Shown here: positions 1 through 8,436 of the stretch, in pieces
How positions within the stretch are numbered: the first letter of the stretch is position 1
How the letters are laid out: every line of letters begins with the position of its first letter
Source of the DNA: UBA11889 sp002313255
Lineage (GTDB): Bacteria; Pseudomonadota; Gammaproteobacteria; Pseudomonadales; Azotimanducaceae
Length of the DNA: 46,802 nt
Direction of reading: 5' to 3'
NCBI GenBank assembly: GCA_913045265.1
Contig: CAJWQX010000024.1
Location: forward strand, 1 to 46,802
Notes under the pieces: generated by a model
The model's input: the letters and a program-made list of their open reading frames with translations, nothing else
What the model was told of the DNA's origin: nothing
Database searches by the model: none
Program-made: the position numbers and the translations under genes

Positions 1-896
1 GCCTGACGGTTTGATACGACGTGCTGTTCGTCTCGCCAAACGTGGGAACTCACATGTTGTACGTGTTCCGGCATCGCACAGCCGTGATATGTGCGGTATT
101 GGAAATAGCGATCGATAATGTTGGCGTCACCTGCGACGAATCCGGAACGTAGCCCAGGACAATTTGATCGTTTGGAGAGGCTGTGGAAGACCACGCAATG
201 ACCAAAGTCATCTACGCCAAGCTCCGTTGCAACCTCGAGTAGGCCTTTGGGTGGTTCATCTTCGTGGTAATAAATTTCCGAATAACATTCGTCGGCGGCG
301 ATAACGAAATCGTGTTTGTGGGCAAGTTCGATCAGCGTTCCCAAGACGGCCTTCTCGATAAATGTCCCTGAGGGGTTTCCGGGGGAACAGATATAAAGGA
401 GTTCGCACCGATCCCAAGTTTTCTTGTCCACCGTATCGAAATCCGGTTTGTCGGTACTCGGTACGTAGATGGGAGTAGATCCCCTTAGTAGTGCAGCGCC
501 CTCATAGATCTGGTAGAGCGGGTTCGGTAAAAGCGTGTAGCCATTCGAAGCGCCGCTCAAAATCGCTTGGCCGAAAGAAAACAGGGCTTCTCGCGTACCG
601 TTGACGGGTAAAACATGGCGGTCCGGGTCAGCTTGGATCCGAAATCGGCGTGCCAACCATTCAACAATCGCGTTGCGGATGTCTATACCTCCGCGCGTCG
701 CTGGATATGCCGCTAATCCCGACTCGAGAACACTTCTGTCAGAGAGTGTTTCCAATACGAAATTTGGTGGCGCATGTTTGGGTTCCCCTAGGGACAGGGA
801 GACGTGGCCGTTCTGTGAATTCGACCTTAGTCCATCCTTAAGGTCGTTTAGCCGCTCGAAAGGATACGGAAGTAAGTGTCCAAGGTATGGATTCAT
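1..896 (-). CDS. dapC: N-succinyldiaminopimelate aminotransferase DapC (partial, 3' end outside window)
   Basis: A PLP-dependent class I/II aminotransferase. DapC transfers an amino group from glutamate to N-succinyl-2-amino-6-ketopimelate in the lysine and peptidoglycan diaminopimelate pathway. About 298 residues are visible and the frame stays open to the window edge. The start ATG at 896-894 overlaps the glnD stop as ATGA, so the two genes are probably translationally coupled. The protein begins MNPYLGHLLPYPFERL, typical of DapC. It contains the substrate-loop SLGEPKH, the PLP-ring region SPGNPSGT and the Schiff-base lysine in SLSKRSNCPGLRSGF. The order map-glnD-dapC matches Pseudomonas-type genomes and supports the specific name. 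Confidence is high in the family and good in the substrate. Confidence 0.9.
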   Translation of the reverse strand, partial: MNPYLGHLLPYPFERLNDLKDGLRSNSQNGHVSLSLGEPKHAPPNFVLETLSDRSVLESGLAAYPATRGGIDIRNAIVEWLARRFRIQADPDRHVLPVNGTREALFSFGQAILSGASNGYTLLPNPLYQIYEGAALLRGSTPIYVPSTDKPDFDTVDKKTWDRCELLYICSPGNPSGTFIEKAVLGTLIELAHKHDFVIAADECYSEIYYHEDEPPKGLLEVATELGVDDFGHCVVFHSLSKRSNCPGLRSGFVAGDANIIDRYFQYRTYHGCAMPEHVQHVSSHVWRDEQHVVSNRQ

Positions 897-3532
897 GCAA
901 CGGCCTCCGTCACCTCGGAATCGATTCTTTCTTCCAGTCTTGAGACGATCTGGTTTATGCGGGTACGGTCCCGAATGGGATTGCCCTCTAGGTCACTTAT
1001 GTGAAAAACATCTTCAACCCGCTCGCCCAGCGTCGTGATACGAGCTTGGTGAACGACGATGCCTAGTTCGACGAATAGGCTTCCAATCATCGACAGCAAT
1101 CCTTGCCGGTCAGATGAAACGATCTGCAGAATGGATTCAGCGCTGTCGTTGGGATTCGTGATTATGACTTTGGTCCGCGTCACGAATTGTTTTAGGCGCC
1201 GCGAAATGTTTCGAGGAGGGCTGCTCGATGGCTGTGTCCCTTGAGTGAGGGCATGACGTAGGCTTTCGTAAACTTCTCGTTTTCGTTCAGACTTTCGGAC
1301 GGGGTTGCCGTCATCCTCAAGCACGATGTAAGAATTGAAGCAAAAATCGTTGGTGCTGGTAGCAATGCTTGCGTCCACGACGTGTAGCCCTAGGTGATCG
1401 AGCGCTACAACGCTGTCGGCGAAGAGATGGGCGCGGTTAGGGCAGTAAAGAAATATTTCCGTCGCTCCTTCGGAGCTGACTTCACCAACCACATCTAGAA
1501 CGGCAATTAGGGGGCCGCTATCTGGATCGTGGTTAGCAATCTCATTCGTAATATTGGCAATTTGCACGCCTGAGTGCCGAAGGAAAAAGTCTTGGCCTGG
1601 ATCGTTCCAAATGAGTTCGGCTGTACGAACCGTCGTGCCTTGCTCGGCCAATATCGAATATGCAGTTGCTTTGCAGTCGTTTATGTAATCGCTTCGTAAC
1701 ATAGGGTTGGAAAGGCCGCGCCGTAGTGCTTTTTTAGTTTCCAAGTAGAGATGCCGCATCAGGGTTGCACGCCAGCTATTCCACAACGTTGGATTTGTGG
1801 CGTTAATGTCAGCTACGGTCAACGTGTAGAGATATTCCAGTCTTTCTTCTGACCCTACTTTTTGCGCGAATTCGATTACGACTTCGGGATCGTGAATGTC
1901 TTTGCGCTGGGCGGTTGTTGACATTGCTAAGTGATTGCTTACGAGCCATGCAACCAGTTCGATATCGGCGGGAGGCAAGTTGTGACGCTCGCAAAATTCG
2001 GTTACGTCGGTCGCTCCTAGCGCCGAGTGGTCGCCGCCGCGCCCTTTGCCAATGTCATGAAATAGCCCAGCAATGTATAACAACTCGATCTTGGGTAGGT
2101 TGTTCGCAGTTCTCCAAGCAACCGGAAAATCGTCTCGAGTTGTTCCTTGGTGAAAACGACGCATATTACGGATCACCATCATGGTGTGGGCGTCTACAGT
2201 GTAGATATGAAAAAGGTCGTGCTGCATTTGACCGATGACCCTCCCAAACTCTGGGATATAACGTCCAAGAACGCCGTAGCGACGCATGCGAGTCAACTGG
2301 CTGACAAGCGTATACGGTGCTTTCAAAAGGTCAATGAACAATTTAGTGACCTCAGGATTTCGACGAAAATCACCGTCGATGAGATCTAGATGTTCGCGAA
2401 TAAGGCGGATAGTCGTTGCCCTAACGCCGGCAATATCCGTTCGGTTTGCCATGATCAGGAAAATCTCGATCAGAGCAGGTGGATATAAAGTGAATACATC
2501 GTCAGAAGTCACTTCGATGTACTCGTTATGGATTTGAAATCTTGGATTTACGACCTCGATTCTGGGTTGGCGAGACCTCTGAGCGATCGCTTCTTCGAAG
2601 TGCTGGAACAAAATATCATTTACCTCACGGAGTTCTAGCACTCGGCGATAATAGTCGTTCATGAATGTTTCGACTGCGAGCATGCCTTCGGAATCCACGT
2701 AGCCAAAGCGCTTGGCGAGTTCGCGTTGGTGATGAAATAGCAGCCGGTCTTCTCTGCGTGCCGCCAATAAATGCAATCCGAAGCGGACCTTCCAGAGGAA
2801 TCGGCGGCCATCTTTTAGCAAATCACATTCTAGTTTCGTCAAGAATCCCGATCGGGTTAGTTCTGTTAAATCGGAGGTGCCAAGGTGCCGCTGAGAGATC
2901 CAACTGATGGTTTGAATGTCTCTCAATCCACCTGGTGAGCCTTTAATGTTTGGCTCAAGGTCGTAATCGACGTGGTCGAATCGAGCGTGTCGAACGGACT
3001 GTTCGGTCCGCTTAGCGGCAAAGAACCCGGAGCTTGGCCAAAAAGTTTTACGATCTAGAAATCGGCTCAGCTTCGTGGCAAGAGCCTGTGAGCCCGCGAG
3101 ATACCGACGTTCATAGAGAGACGTAACTACCGACGCATTCTTGGTTGCTTCCGAACGGCACTCGCGGACGGTGCGGACGCTGTGACCAATATCGAGCTTC
3201 AAATCCCAAAGCAATTGAACGAAGTGTTCGATATCGGAGTCTTTGAGACGGTTGTTCTTGACAAGTATCAGCAGGTCGATATCTGAGTAGGGGTGTAACT
3301 CGCCGCGACCGTACCCGCCGATCGCGAGCAACGCGATGTCGTTTTTATATTCGAACCAGTGTTGCCATATTTCGGATAGAAATGCGTCAATGAAGCCAGA
3401 TCTTTCCCGCACCAACGTTTCGACGTCTTCGCCTTCCCAGAATCGCTTTGCTAAGGCATTTTCCGCCTTTGAGATTCTTCGCTTGAGTCCGGCGACGTCG
3501 ACCGGTGCCGAGTCAGGCTGCCTTTTCTTCAT
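893..3532 (-). CDS. glnD: Bifunctional PII uridylyltransferase / uridylyl-removing enzyme GlnD
   Basis: The nitrogen sensor that adds UMP to PII when glutamine is low and removes it when glutamine is high. About 879 residues, normal for the family. The N-terminal nucleotidyltransferase motif GGYGRGELHPYSDIDLL lies near residues 72-88, with the paired aspartates that bind metal. The HD hydrolase motif FHDIGKGRGGDHS lies in the middle of the protein. Two C-terminal ACT domains (from about 690 and about 805) would bind glutamine. ATG at 3532 is preferred; a GTG lies directly upstream at 3535. The gene overlaps the end of map by about 20 bases and couples to dapC through ATGA. All motifs look intact. 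Confidence 0.95.
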   Translation of the reverse strand: MKKRQPDSAPVDVAGLKRRISKAENALAKRFWEGEDVETLVRERSGFIDAFLSEIWQHWFEYKNDIALLAIGGYGRGELHPYSDIDLLILVKNNRLKDSDIEHFVQLLWDLKLDIGHSVRTVRECRSEATKNASVVTSLYERRYLAGSQALATKLSRFLDRKTFWPSSGFFAAKRTEQSVRHARFDHVDYDLEPNIKGSPGGLRDIQTISWISQRHLGTSDLTELTRSGFLTKLECDLLKDGRRFLWKVRFGLHLLAARREDRLLFHHQRELAKRFGYVDSEGMLAVETFMNDYYRRVLELREVNDILFQHFEEAIAQRSRQPRIEVVNPRFQIHNEYIEVTSDDVFTLYPPALIEIFLIMANRTDIAGVRATTIRLIREHLDLIDGDFRRNPEVTKLFIDLLKAPYTLVSQLTRMRRYGVLGRYIPEFGRVIGQMQHDLFHIYTVDAHTMMVIRNMRRFHQGTTRDDFPVAWRTANNLPKIELLYIAGLFHDIGKGRGGDHSALGATDVTEFCERHNLPPADIELVAWLVSNHLAMSTTAQRKDIHDPEVVIEFAQKVGSEERLEYLYTLTVADINATNPTLWNSWRATLMRHLYLETKKALRRGLSNPMLRSDYINDCKATAYSILAEQGTTVRTAELIWNDPGQDFFLRHSGVQIANITNEIANHDPDSGPLIAVLDVVGEVSSEGATEIFLYCPNRAHLFADSVVALDHLGLHVVDASIATSTNDFCFNSYIVLEDDGNPVRKSERKREVYESLRHALTQGTQPSSSPPRNISRRLKQFVTRTKVIITNPNDSAESILQIVSSDRQGLLSMIGSLFVELGIVVHQARITTLGERVEDVFHISDLEGNPIRDRTRINQIVSRLEERIDSEVTEAVA

Positions 3533-4304
3533 CACGAAGGGTCATGACTTCAGCGCCTAGGTCTGTGACCAAGATAGTATGTTCCCACTGAGCGGATAGT
3601 TTGTGGTCCTTGGTAACAACGGTCCAATGGTCAGGAAGAAGTCTTACATGACGTTTCCCCGCGTTGATCATCGGCTCGATGGTGAATGTCATGCCTGATT
3701 GAATTTCTAGCCCTTCCCCTGGGCGACCGTAATGAAGGATTTGAGGCTCGTCATGAAAACGGTCACCTATGCCATGGCCACAAAACTCCCTAACTACGGA
3801 GAAACGATTGTTTTCGGCGTGTTGTTGGATCGCGTGTCCTATATCACCGAGGTGTGCGCCCGGACGAACCTGCCGGATCCCGAGGTACAAGCATTCTTGG
3901 GTTATTTTGACTAGTCGTTCTGCGAGTACGCTGGGTTTTCCTGCAAAGTACATCTTACTCGTATCACCGTGAAAGCCATCTTTTATCACCGTTACGTCGA
4001 TATTGACCGCGTCCCCATCTTTGAGTGTCTTTCGTTCAGTGGGAATTCCATGACAGACGACATGGTTGACGGATGTGCAGATTGACTTTGGAAAGGGTGG
4101 CTGCCCAGGGGCGTTCGAATAATTCAGAGGCGCCGGTATGCATGCCAGATCGTTGACGATGAAATCGTGGCATCGCCGATCGAGCTCTTCGGTGGTCACT
4201 CCGGGATTGACATATTCTCCAATCATCTCGAGCACCTGCGCGGCTAGCTTACCGGCCGTTCGCATTTTTTCGATTTCGTCGCTGGTTCGAAGACTTACGG
4301 TCAT
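3513..4304 (-). CDS. map: Methionine aminopeptidase type I
   Basis: Removes the N-terminal methionine from nascent proteins. About 263 residues from the ATG at 4304, matching the usual size (around 264). An upstream in-frame start at 4367 would add 21 residues with no family counterpart. All five metal ligands of the pita-bread fold are visible: two aspartates in NIDVTVIKDGFHGDTSKM, histidine in CGHGIGDRFHDEP, and glutamates in GMTFTIEPMI and SAQWEHTILVT. The gene is divergent from rpsB, as in many gammaproteobacteria, and heads a minus-strand operon with glnD and dapC. Confidence 0.95.
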   Translation of the reverse strand: MTVSLRTSDEIEKMRTAGKLAAQVLEMIGEYVNPGVTTEELDRRCHDFIVNDLACIPAPLNYSNAPGQPPFPKSICTSVNHVVCHGIPTERKTLKDGDAVNIDVTVIKDGFHGDTSKMYFAGKPSVLAERLVKITQECLYLGIRQVRPGAHLGDIGHAIQQHAENNRFSVVREFCGHGIGDRFHDEPQILHYGRPGEGLEIQSGMTFTIEPMINAGKRHVRLLPDHWTVVTKDHKLSAQWEHTILVTDLGAEVMTLRDEEKAA

Positions 4305-4455
4305 GTTCTTATTCGCTGAGCCTCGGGCTGGTGAGGGGGAATTATGGTATAAAGCGCGCCCCGCCATAAAGGACAGTGTGTAACGCTGTTGCAGTATGGC
4401 GAAATTGAGTGCCGTGCAGTAGTAAGTACGTTGCGGGTGGCCTTTGCTTCGATCT

Positions 4456-4484
4456 TTGACAGAGGCGGATTCAGCGTTTTGTAC
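4456..4484 (+). promoter_or_regulatory. Candidate sigma-70 promoter upstream of rpsB
   Basis: A perfect -35 hexamer TTGACA (4456-4461) is followed after 17 bases by a weak -10 match, TTGTAC (4479-4484). It lies about 40 bases before the rpsB start in the map/rpsB divergent region (4305-4525). That leaves only a short leader, so the longer leader used for S2 autoregulation in enterobacteria would need a second promoter further upstream. A TATAAA near 4345 is another possible -10. Not experimentally supported. Confidence 0.35.
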
Positions 4485-4525
4485 GGCTTGTGCGCGCCAT
4501 GCGCCAACAACCCAAGGACAGTGTA

Positions 4526-5410
4526 ATGACTGAAATTACGATGCGGGACATGCTGGCAGCCGGCGTGCACTTTGGCCATCAGACACGCTATTGGAATCCG
4601 AAAATGTCACCGTATATTTTCGGGTCCCGAAACAGCATCCATGTGATCAACCTCGAAAGGACGATGCCAGCGCTGGAGGAGGCATTGGCATATGTACGTT
4701 CGCTGGCCGTAAGAAAGCAGAAGATCCTCTTCGTGGGTACGAAACGAGCTGCGACAAAAGTGGTACGTGAACAAGCCGAGCGGGTTGCAATGCCATACGT
4801 CGACCAACGCTGGCTTGGTGGAATGCTGACGAACTATAAAACCATCAGGCAATCGATACGGCGCTTGACGGATCTAGAAGAGCAGGCCGACGCAGGAACC
4901 CTAGAACGGCTCACCAAAAAGGAGGCGCTGCAGAAACGCCGTTTGATGGCGAAGCTCGAGCGTAGTCTCGGGGGAATTAAAGAGATGGGTGGGCTCCCCG
5001 ATGCGGTGTTTGTGGTCGACGTGGAGTACGAGCGCATTGCGATTACTGAAGCAAACAAGCTCTCGATTCCAGTAATTGGTGTGGTTGATACCAACAGCGA
5101 TCCGGACGGAGTCGATTACGTTATTCCAGGGAACGATGACTCGATTCGTGCCGTCCGTTTGTACGTTACCGCGGTTGCCGATGCCATTCTAGAAGGTAAG
5201 AACCAAGGGTCCGTCGACGTGGGTATCGATGAATTCGTAGAAGTTGAAGCGAGCGACGAAACTGAAGAGGCGAGCGCGGAGGCATCGACTGCGGAAATGG
5301 GCGAACAAGAATCAGCAGCGCCAGCAGAAGCGAAAGCACCGGCCGAAGACGAAACGAGTGAACCCGACGAGTCGAGCGAAAATTCGTCCGCGACTAACGA
5401 CGGGCCATGA
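4526..5410 (+). CDS. rpsB: 30S ribosomal protein S2
   Basis: Small-subunit ribosomal protein needed for S1 binding to the ribosome. The start at 4526 gives MTEITMRDMLAAGVHFGHQT, the canonical S2 N-terminus, with an AAGGA ribosome-binding site about 9 bases upstream. The S2 signature WLGGMLTNYKTIRQS and the DAVFVVDVEYERIAI segment are intact. At 294 residues it is about 50 longer than E. coli S2. The extra is a C-terminal tail rich in Glu, Ala, Ser and Asp with no predicted fold (from about residue 240). The stop overlaps the tsf start as ATGA, so tsf translation is probably coupled. Confidence 0.97.
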   Translation: MTEITMRDMLAAGVHFGHQTRYWNPKMSPYIFGSRNSIHVINLERTMPALEEALAYVRSLAVRKQKILFVGTKRAATKVVREQAERVAMPYVDQRWLGGMLTNYKTIRQSIRRLTDLEEQADAGTLERLTKKEALQKRRLMAKLERSLGGIKEMGGLPDAVFVVDVEYERIAITEANKLSIPVIGVVDTNSDPDGVDYVIPGNDDSIRAVRLYVTAVADAILEGKNQGSVDVGIDEFVEVEASDETEEASAEASTAEMGEQESAAPAEAKAPAEDETSEPDESSENSSATNDGP

Positions 5411-6255
5411 GATTGGCCGACATGGTTAAAATCAAAGAAGTTCGGTCCCGCACTGGCGTCGGCTTTGGAGATTGTAAGAAAGCGCTTGAGGATGCTGGCG
5501 ACGATATTGACAAAGCGATCGAGATCATACGCACGCAAAGTGCGGTAAAAGCGGCGAAAAAGGCGGATCGGACGGCAGCCGAGGGGCTGCTCGCTATGCA
5601 TGTCTCAGAAAACGGTGATTCCGGGGCGATGGTCGAAGTTAATTCGGAAACAGATTTTGCTGCGCGCAACGAACGCTTTATCGATTTCGCGAACGAGGCG
5701 GTTAAATGGGTTGTAAAGCATGGCGATAGCGAGATGGAAGGGCTTGAAGAGTCTCGCGAACAACTTGTGCAAATAATTGGAGAAAATGTCTCGGTCAGAC
5801 GAGCGGTTCGTTTCGTCAGTCAAGGTGGGGAGGTAGGCAGTTATCTGCACGCCAACGACAAGCTCGGAGCGTTGGTTGAAATTCGGGGTGGGGACGCTGT
5901 GCTGGGCAAGGAAATAGCGATGCACGTAACCGCAATGAACCCCATGGTGCTAGCGGCGGATCAAATGCCGGAACAGGTTCTTCGGACGGAGCGTGGAATT
6001 TATGAAGCGCAAGCGTTGGAAAGTGGCAAACCGGAATCCATAGTTCAAAAAATGGTTGATGGCCGAGTACAAAAGTTCCTTGCCGAATCGAGCCTACTGG
6101 ACCAGCCCTTCGTGCGCGACCCTGATACCAAAGTGGGTGATCTTCTTGAACAAGCTGGAGCACAGTGTCTTCGCTTTATCCGCTTTGAGGTCGGCGAAGG
6201 GGTTGAAAAGAAGGATGAGGACTTTGCTGCGGAGGTGGCAGCACAACTTGTATAA
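5407..6255 (+). CDS. tsf: Elongation factor Ts
   Basis: Guanine nucleotide exchange factor that recycles EF-Tu. 282 residues, against 283 in E. coli. The start at 5407, overlapping the rpsB stop, puts the conserved RTG at residues 15-17 as in E. coli; a second in-frame ATG at 5422 is less likely. Motifs seen are the UBA-like N-terminal segment RTGVGFGDCKKALEDAG and the EF-Tu-contacting core VNSETDFAARNERF. The ORF is intact, unlike the pyrH copy just downstream. Confidence 0.97.
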   Translation: MRLADMVKIKEVRSRTGVGFGDCKKALEDAGDDIDKAIEIIRTQSAVKAAKKADRTAAEGLLAMHVSENGDSGAMVEVNSETDFAARNERFIDFANEAVKWVVKHGDSEMEGLEESREQLVQIIGENVSVRRAVRFVSQGGEVGSYLHANDKLGALVEIRGGDAVLGKEIAMHVTAMNPMVLAADQMPEQVLRTERGIYEAQALESGKPESIVQKMVDGRVQKFLAESSLLDQPFVRDPDTKVGDLLEQAGAQCLRFIRFEVGEGVEKKDEDFAAEVAAQLV

Positions 6256-6265
6256 ACTTGAATCG

Positions 6266-7023
6266 ATGGGAACGGGGTAATACGTCGGAGCGCCCGAGCT
6301 AGTGCTACTCAAGTTGTCCGTCGAGGCGTTTGGTGGTCCGAAAGGTTCAGGGATCAACGCCCAAACCGTTGAGCGGATCGCCAGCGGCATCAAGGGGATA
6401 ATCACGAAAACAGCTCGTGCGCTGGTGAATTGAGCCGGGAACAACATTGTGCGCGCAAAAGGGTCATGTTCGGTTGCCGCCAGCGTTGGCATGACGCGTG
6501 TGGCCGCATATCAAGTGGGGATGCTTGGGACCGTCATCAATGTACTGGCGTTCCGGGGTGTTATAGCAGCTCGAGGTTACCGAGGTATGCTTATGAGTCC
6601 CCGGGGGCATTCCGGCATCTCCGAAGTTAATTCTGAGTCTCGCGTACGGGGCATTGGGTAGGGATACATCGTCGCATGTGCGTGTGGAACAGGGGATCCA
6701 CTTGTCACGACGGATGTAGCGGCTTACCAGCGGGCGGTCGAGTTATCGATGGAGTTGTTTATCAAGGCGACTAAGCTGGATGCCACTTACGACAGAGATT
6801 CCACCTACCATCCCGATGCGACCCACTTTGATACTGTGTCCCATGATGAGGTCCTACGACACGGACTCGAGATCATGGGTTCAACGGTGATTGAGTTTTG
6901 GAAGAGTCATGCGATGGCCCCGTTGTTGTCAAAGACATGATGGACACTACGTTGACCAAGAACGTGAGCGGTGAGAACGTCGGCACGATGATTTGTAACT
7001 CGGGGAAGGGAAACGATGCTTGA
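6266..7023 (+). pseudogene. pyrH: Decayed pyrH (UMP kinase) pseudogene
   Basis: This gap holds no intact ORF, but one frame aligns along nearly the whole of UMP kinase, which phosphorylates UMP to UDP. Starting at ATG 6266, the frame has in-frame stops TAA 6278-6280, TGA 6431-6433 and TAG 6659-6661. It then leaves frame near 6917, continuing in another frame to TGA 7021-7023. Recognisable stretches are VLLKLSVEAFGGPKGSGI (intact form LLKLSGEA), YQVGMLGTVINVLA (MGMLATVINALA), GTGDPLVTTDVAA (GTGNPFFTTDTAA), LFIKATKLDATYDRD (KATKVDGVYDAD) and, after the slip, VSGENVGTMI. The glycine motif GGGNIFRG has become AGNNIVRA. The position between tsf and frr is the native pyrH site. Loss of catalytic motifs as well as stops argues for true decay rather than sequencing error. 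Confidence 0.9.
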
Positions 7024-7573
7024 TGAAATCAAAAAGGATGCGAGTGAACGCATGATCAAGTCGGTAACGTCCCTAAGGACCGCGTTTACCCGAATTCGCA
7101 CCGGTCGCGCAACGCCTTCATTACTTGATGCGATAGAAGTTGAGTATTACGGGACCTTGACTCCTATAAATCAGGTGGCATCTATTAGCGTTGAGGAAGC
7201 AAGGACACTCATTATCACGCCCTGGGAAAAGTCCATTGCACCCGATATTCAAAAGGCAATACTAAAAAGTGACCTTGGTTTAACGCCAACGGGCACAGGT
7301 GACGCTATTCGACTGCCGCTACCCCCTTTGACTGAGGAAAATCGTCGAGACCTGATTCGACACGCGAAAAGTGAAGCGGAAAACGCGCGGGTATCCATTC
7401 GAAATGTGCGACGTGACGCGATTGCCAATGTCCGCGAGCTTGTCCGTGAAAAAGAATCGACGGAGGATGAGGGGCGCCGCGGGGAGGAGCAGCTCCAAAA
7501 AATAACTGACGCTCGGGTTAATGAAGTTGACGAGATCCTTGCAGAAAAGGAATCGGATTTGCTAGTTTTTTAA
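7016..7573 (+). CDS. frr: Ribosome recycling factor
   Basis: With EF-G, splits post-termination ribosomes. 185 residues, the standard length. The N-terminal part of the three-helix bundle shows FTRIRTGRATPSLLD, followed by the domain II strand segment VEYYGTLTPINQVASISVEEARTL, here described only in part. The C-terminal helix is charged and ends in ESDLLVF. A purine-rich GGGGAAGGGA lies just before the start. The start overlaps the last bases of the decayed pyrH frame. The stop shares TTAA with the convergent pdxJ stop. The gene is intact. Confidence 0.96.
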   Translation: MLDEIKKDASERMIKSVTSLRTAFTRIRTGRATPSLLDAIEVEYYGTLTPINQVASISVEEARTLIITPWEKSIAPDIQKAILKSDLGLTPTGTGDAIRLPLPPLTEENRRDLIRHAKSEAENARVSIRNVRRDAIANVRELVREKESTEDEGRRGEEQLQKITDARVNEVDEILAEKESDLLVF

Positions 7574-8373
7574 GCCAACGTTACTCGTGCGTCCGATGCG
7601 GCCATATTCAACGCCTCAAGATAGCGCTCGATTGTTACCGTTAATCCTAATTCCAGCGCATCGGCAATTAGTGCGTGGCCGATCGAGACTTCATCAATGT
7701 TCCCGATGGAGCAGAACCGAGCCAGGTTTGTTAGGTTTAGGTCGTGCCCGGCGTTTATCCCTAAGTCTCGTTCTTTGGCGTGAATAACGGCTCTACGGTA
7801 TCGCTTCCAATACTCATGCGCTTCTTTGGAATCAATCCCGTATTTGGCTGCAGAGTCTGCGTAGGGACCCGTATACAGTTCTATTCGTTCTGCGCCCGCA
7901 TCACGTGCTCTAGAAATTTGGTCAGGATCCGGATCGATGAATAAGCTGACCCGTGTGCCGAGATCTTGGTACGTAGAGATTATCGATTTCACGCTATCGA
8001 ATGTTGTAGCTTCGGAGAGGTCCCAACCATGGTCCGAGGTGAGCTGATGCTCAGTGTCTGGGACGAGCGTGCATTGATCCGGTTTTGCTGTCTCTACAAG
8101 TTGACGGAACCCGGGATATCCATTTTCGCGCGGTCCTGCTGTCGGATTGCCCTCGATGTTGAATTCCACGTCGTTGGCGGCAGATACCACGGCTCGTAGA
8201 TCGAACACATCTTGAGGTCGAATGTGACGCTGGTCGGGTCGAGGATGAATGGTGATCCCGTTTGCGCCGGCACCTATGATGGCTCTGGTCATATCGCAAA
8301 GATCGGGACGAGAACCACCTCGAGCATTCCGTAGCCAAGCAACTTTATTTACGTTAACTGAGAGCGCGGTCAT
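7570..8373 (-). CDS. pdxJ: Pyridoxine 5'-phosphate synthase
   Basis: Condenses 1-deoxyxylulose 5-phosphate with 3-amino-1-hydroxyacetone 1-phosphate, the ring-closing step of DXP-dependent vitamin B6 synthesis. 267 residues; the E. coli enzyme is about 243. The protein starts MTALSVNVNKVAWLRNARGG and carries HPRPDQRHI, FNIEGNPT, the CTLVPD segment and LGINAGHDLNLTNL, all PdxJ hallmarks of the TIM barrel. The NVNK opening (many proteobacteria have NIDH) and extra length look like the longer PdxJ subtype; whether it was transferred needs a tree. It is convergent with frr, whereas pdxJ in enterobacteria usually sits near recO and acpS. Confidence 0.93.
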   Translation of the reverse strand: MTALSVNVNKVAWLRNARGGSRPDLCDMTRAIIGAGANGITIHPRPDQRHIRPQDVFDLRAVVSAANDVEFNIEGNPTAGPRENGYPGFRQLVETAKPDQCTLVPDTEHQLTSDHGWDLSEATTFDSVKSIISTYQDLGTRVSLFIDPDPDQISRARDAGAERIELYTGPYADSAAKYGIDSKEAHEYWKRYRRAVIHAKERDLGINAGHDLNLTNLARFCSIGNIDEVSIGHALIADALELGLTVTIERYLEALNMAASDARVTLA

Positions 8374-8436
8374 AACTATTGCGAATGCGGTTGCACCGGG
8401 CCAACAATGTTGGGTCGTTTGCCCGAGGTGCTTCCT

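Noticed and set aside
5116..5601. Long antisense frame over the end of rpsB and start of tsf
   Set aside because: It is a shadow of the Glu/Ala/Ser-rich rpsB tail: repeated GAA/GCG/TCG codons leave the opposite strand open, and the translation is low-complexity.
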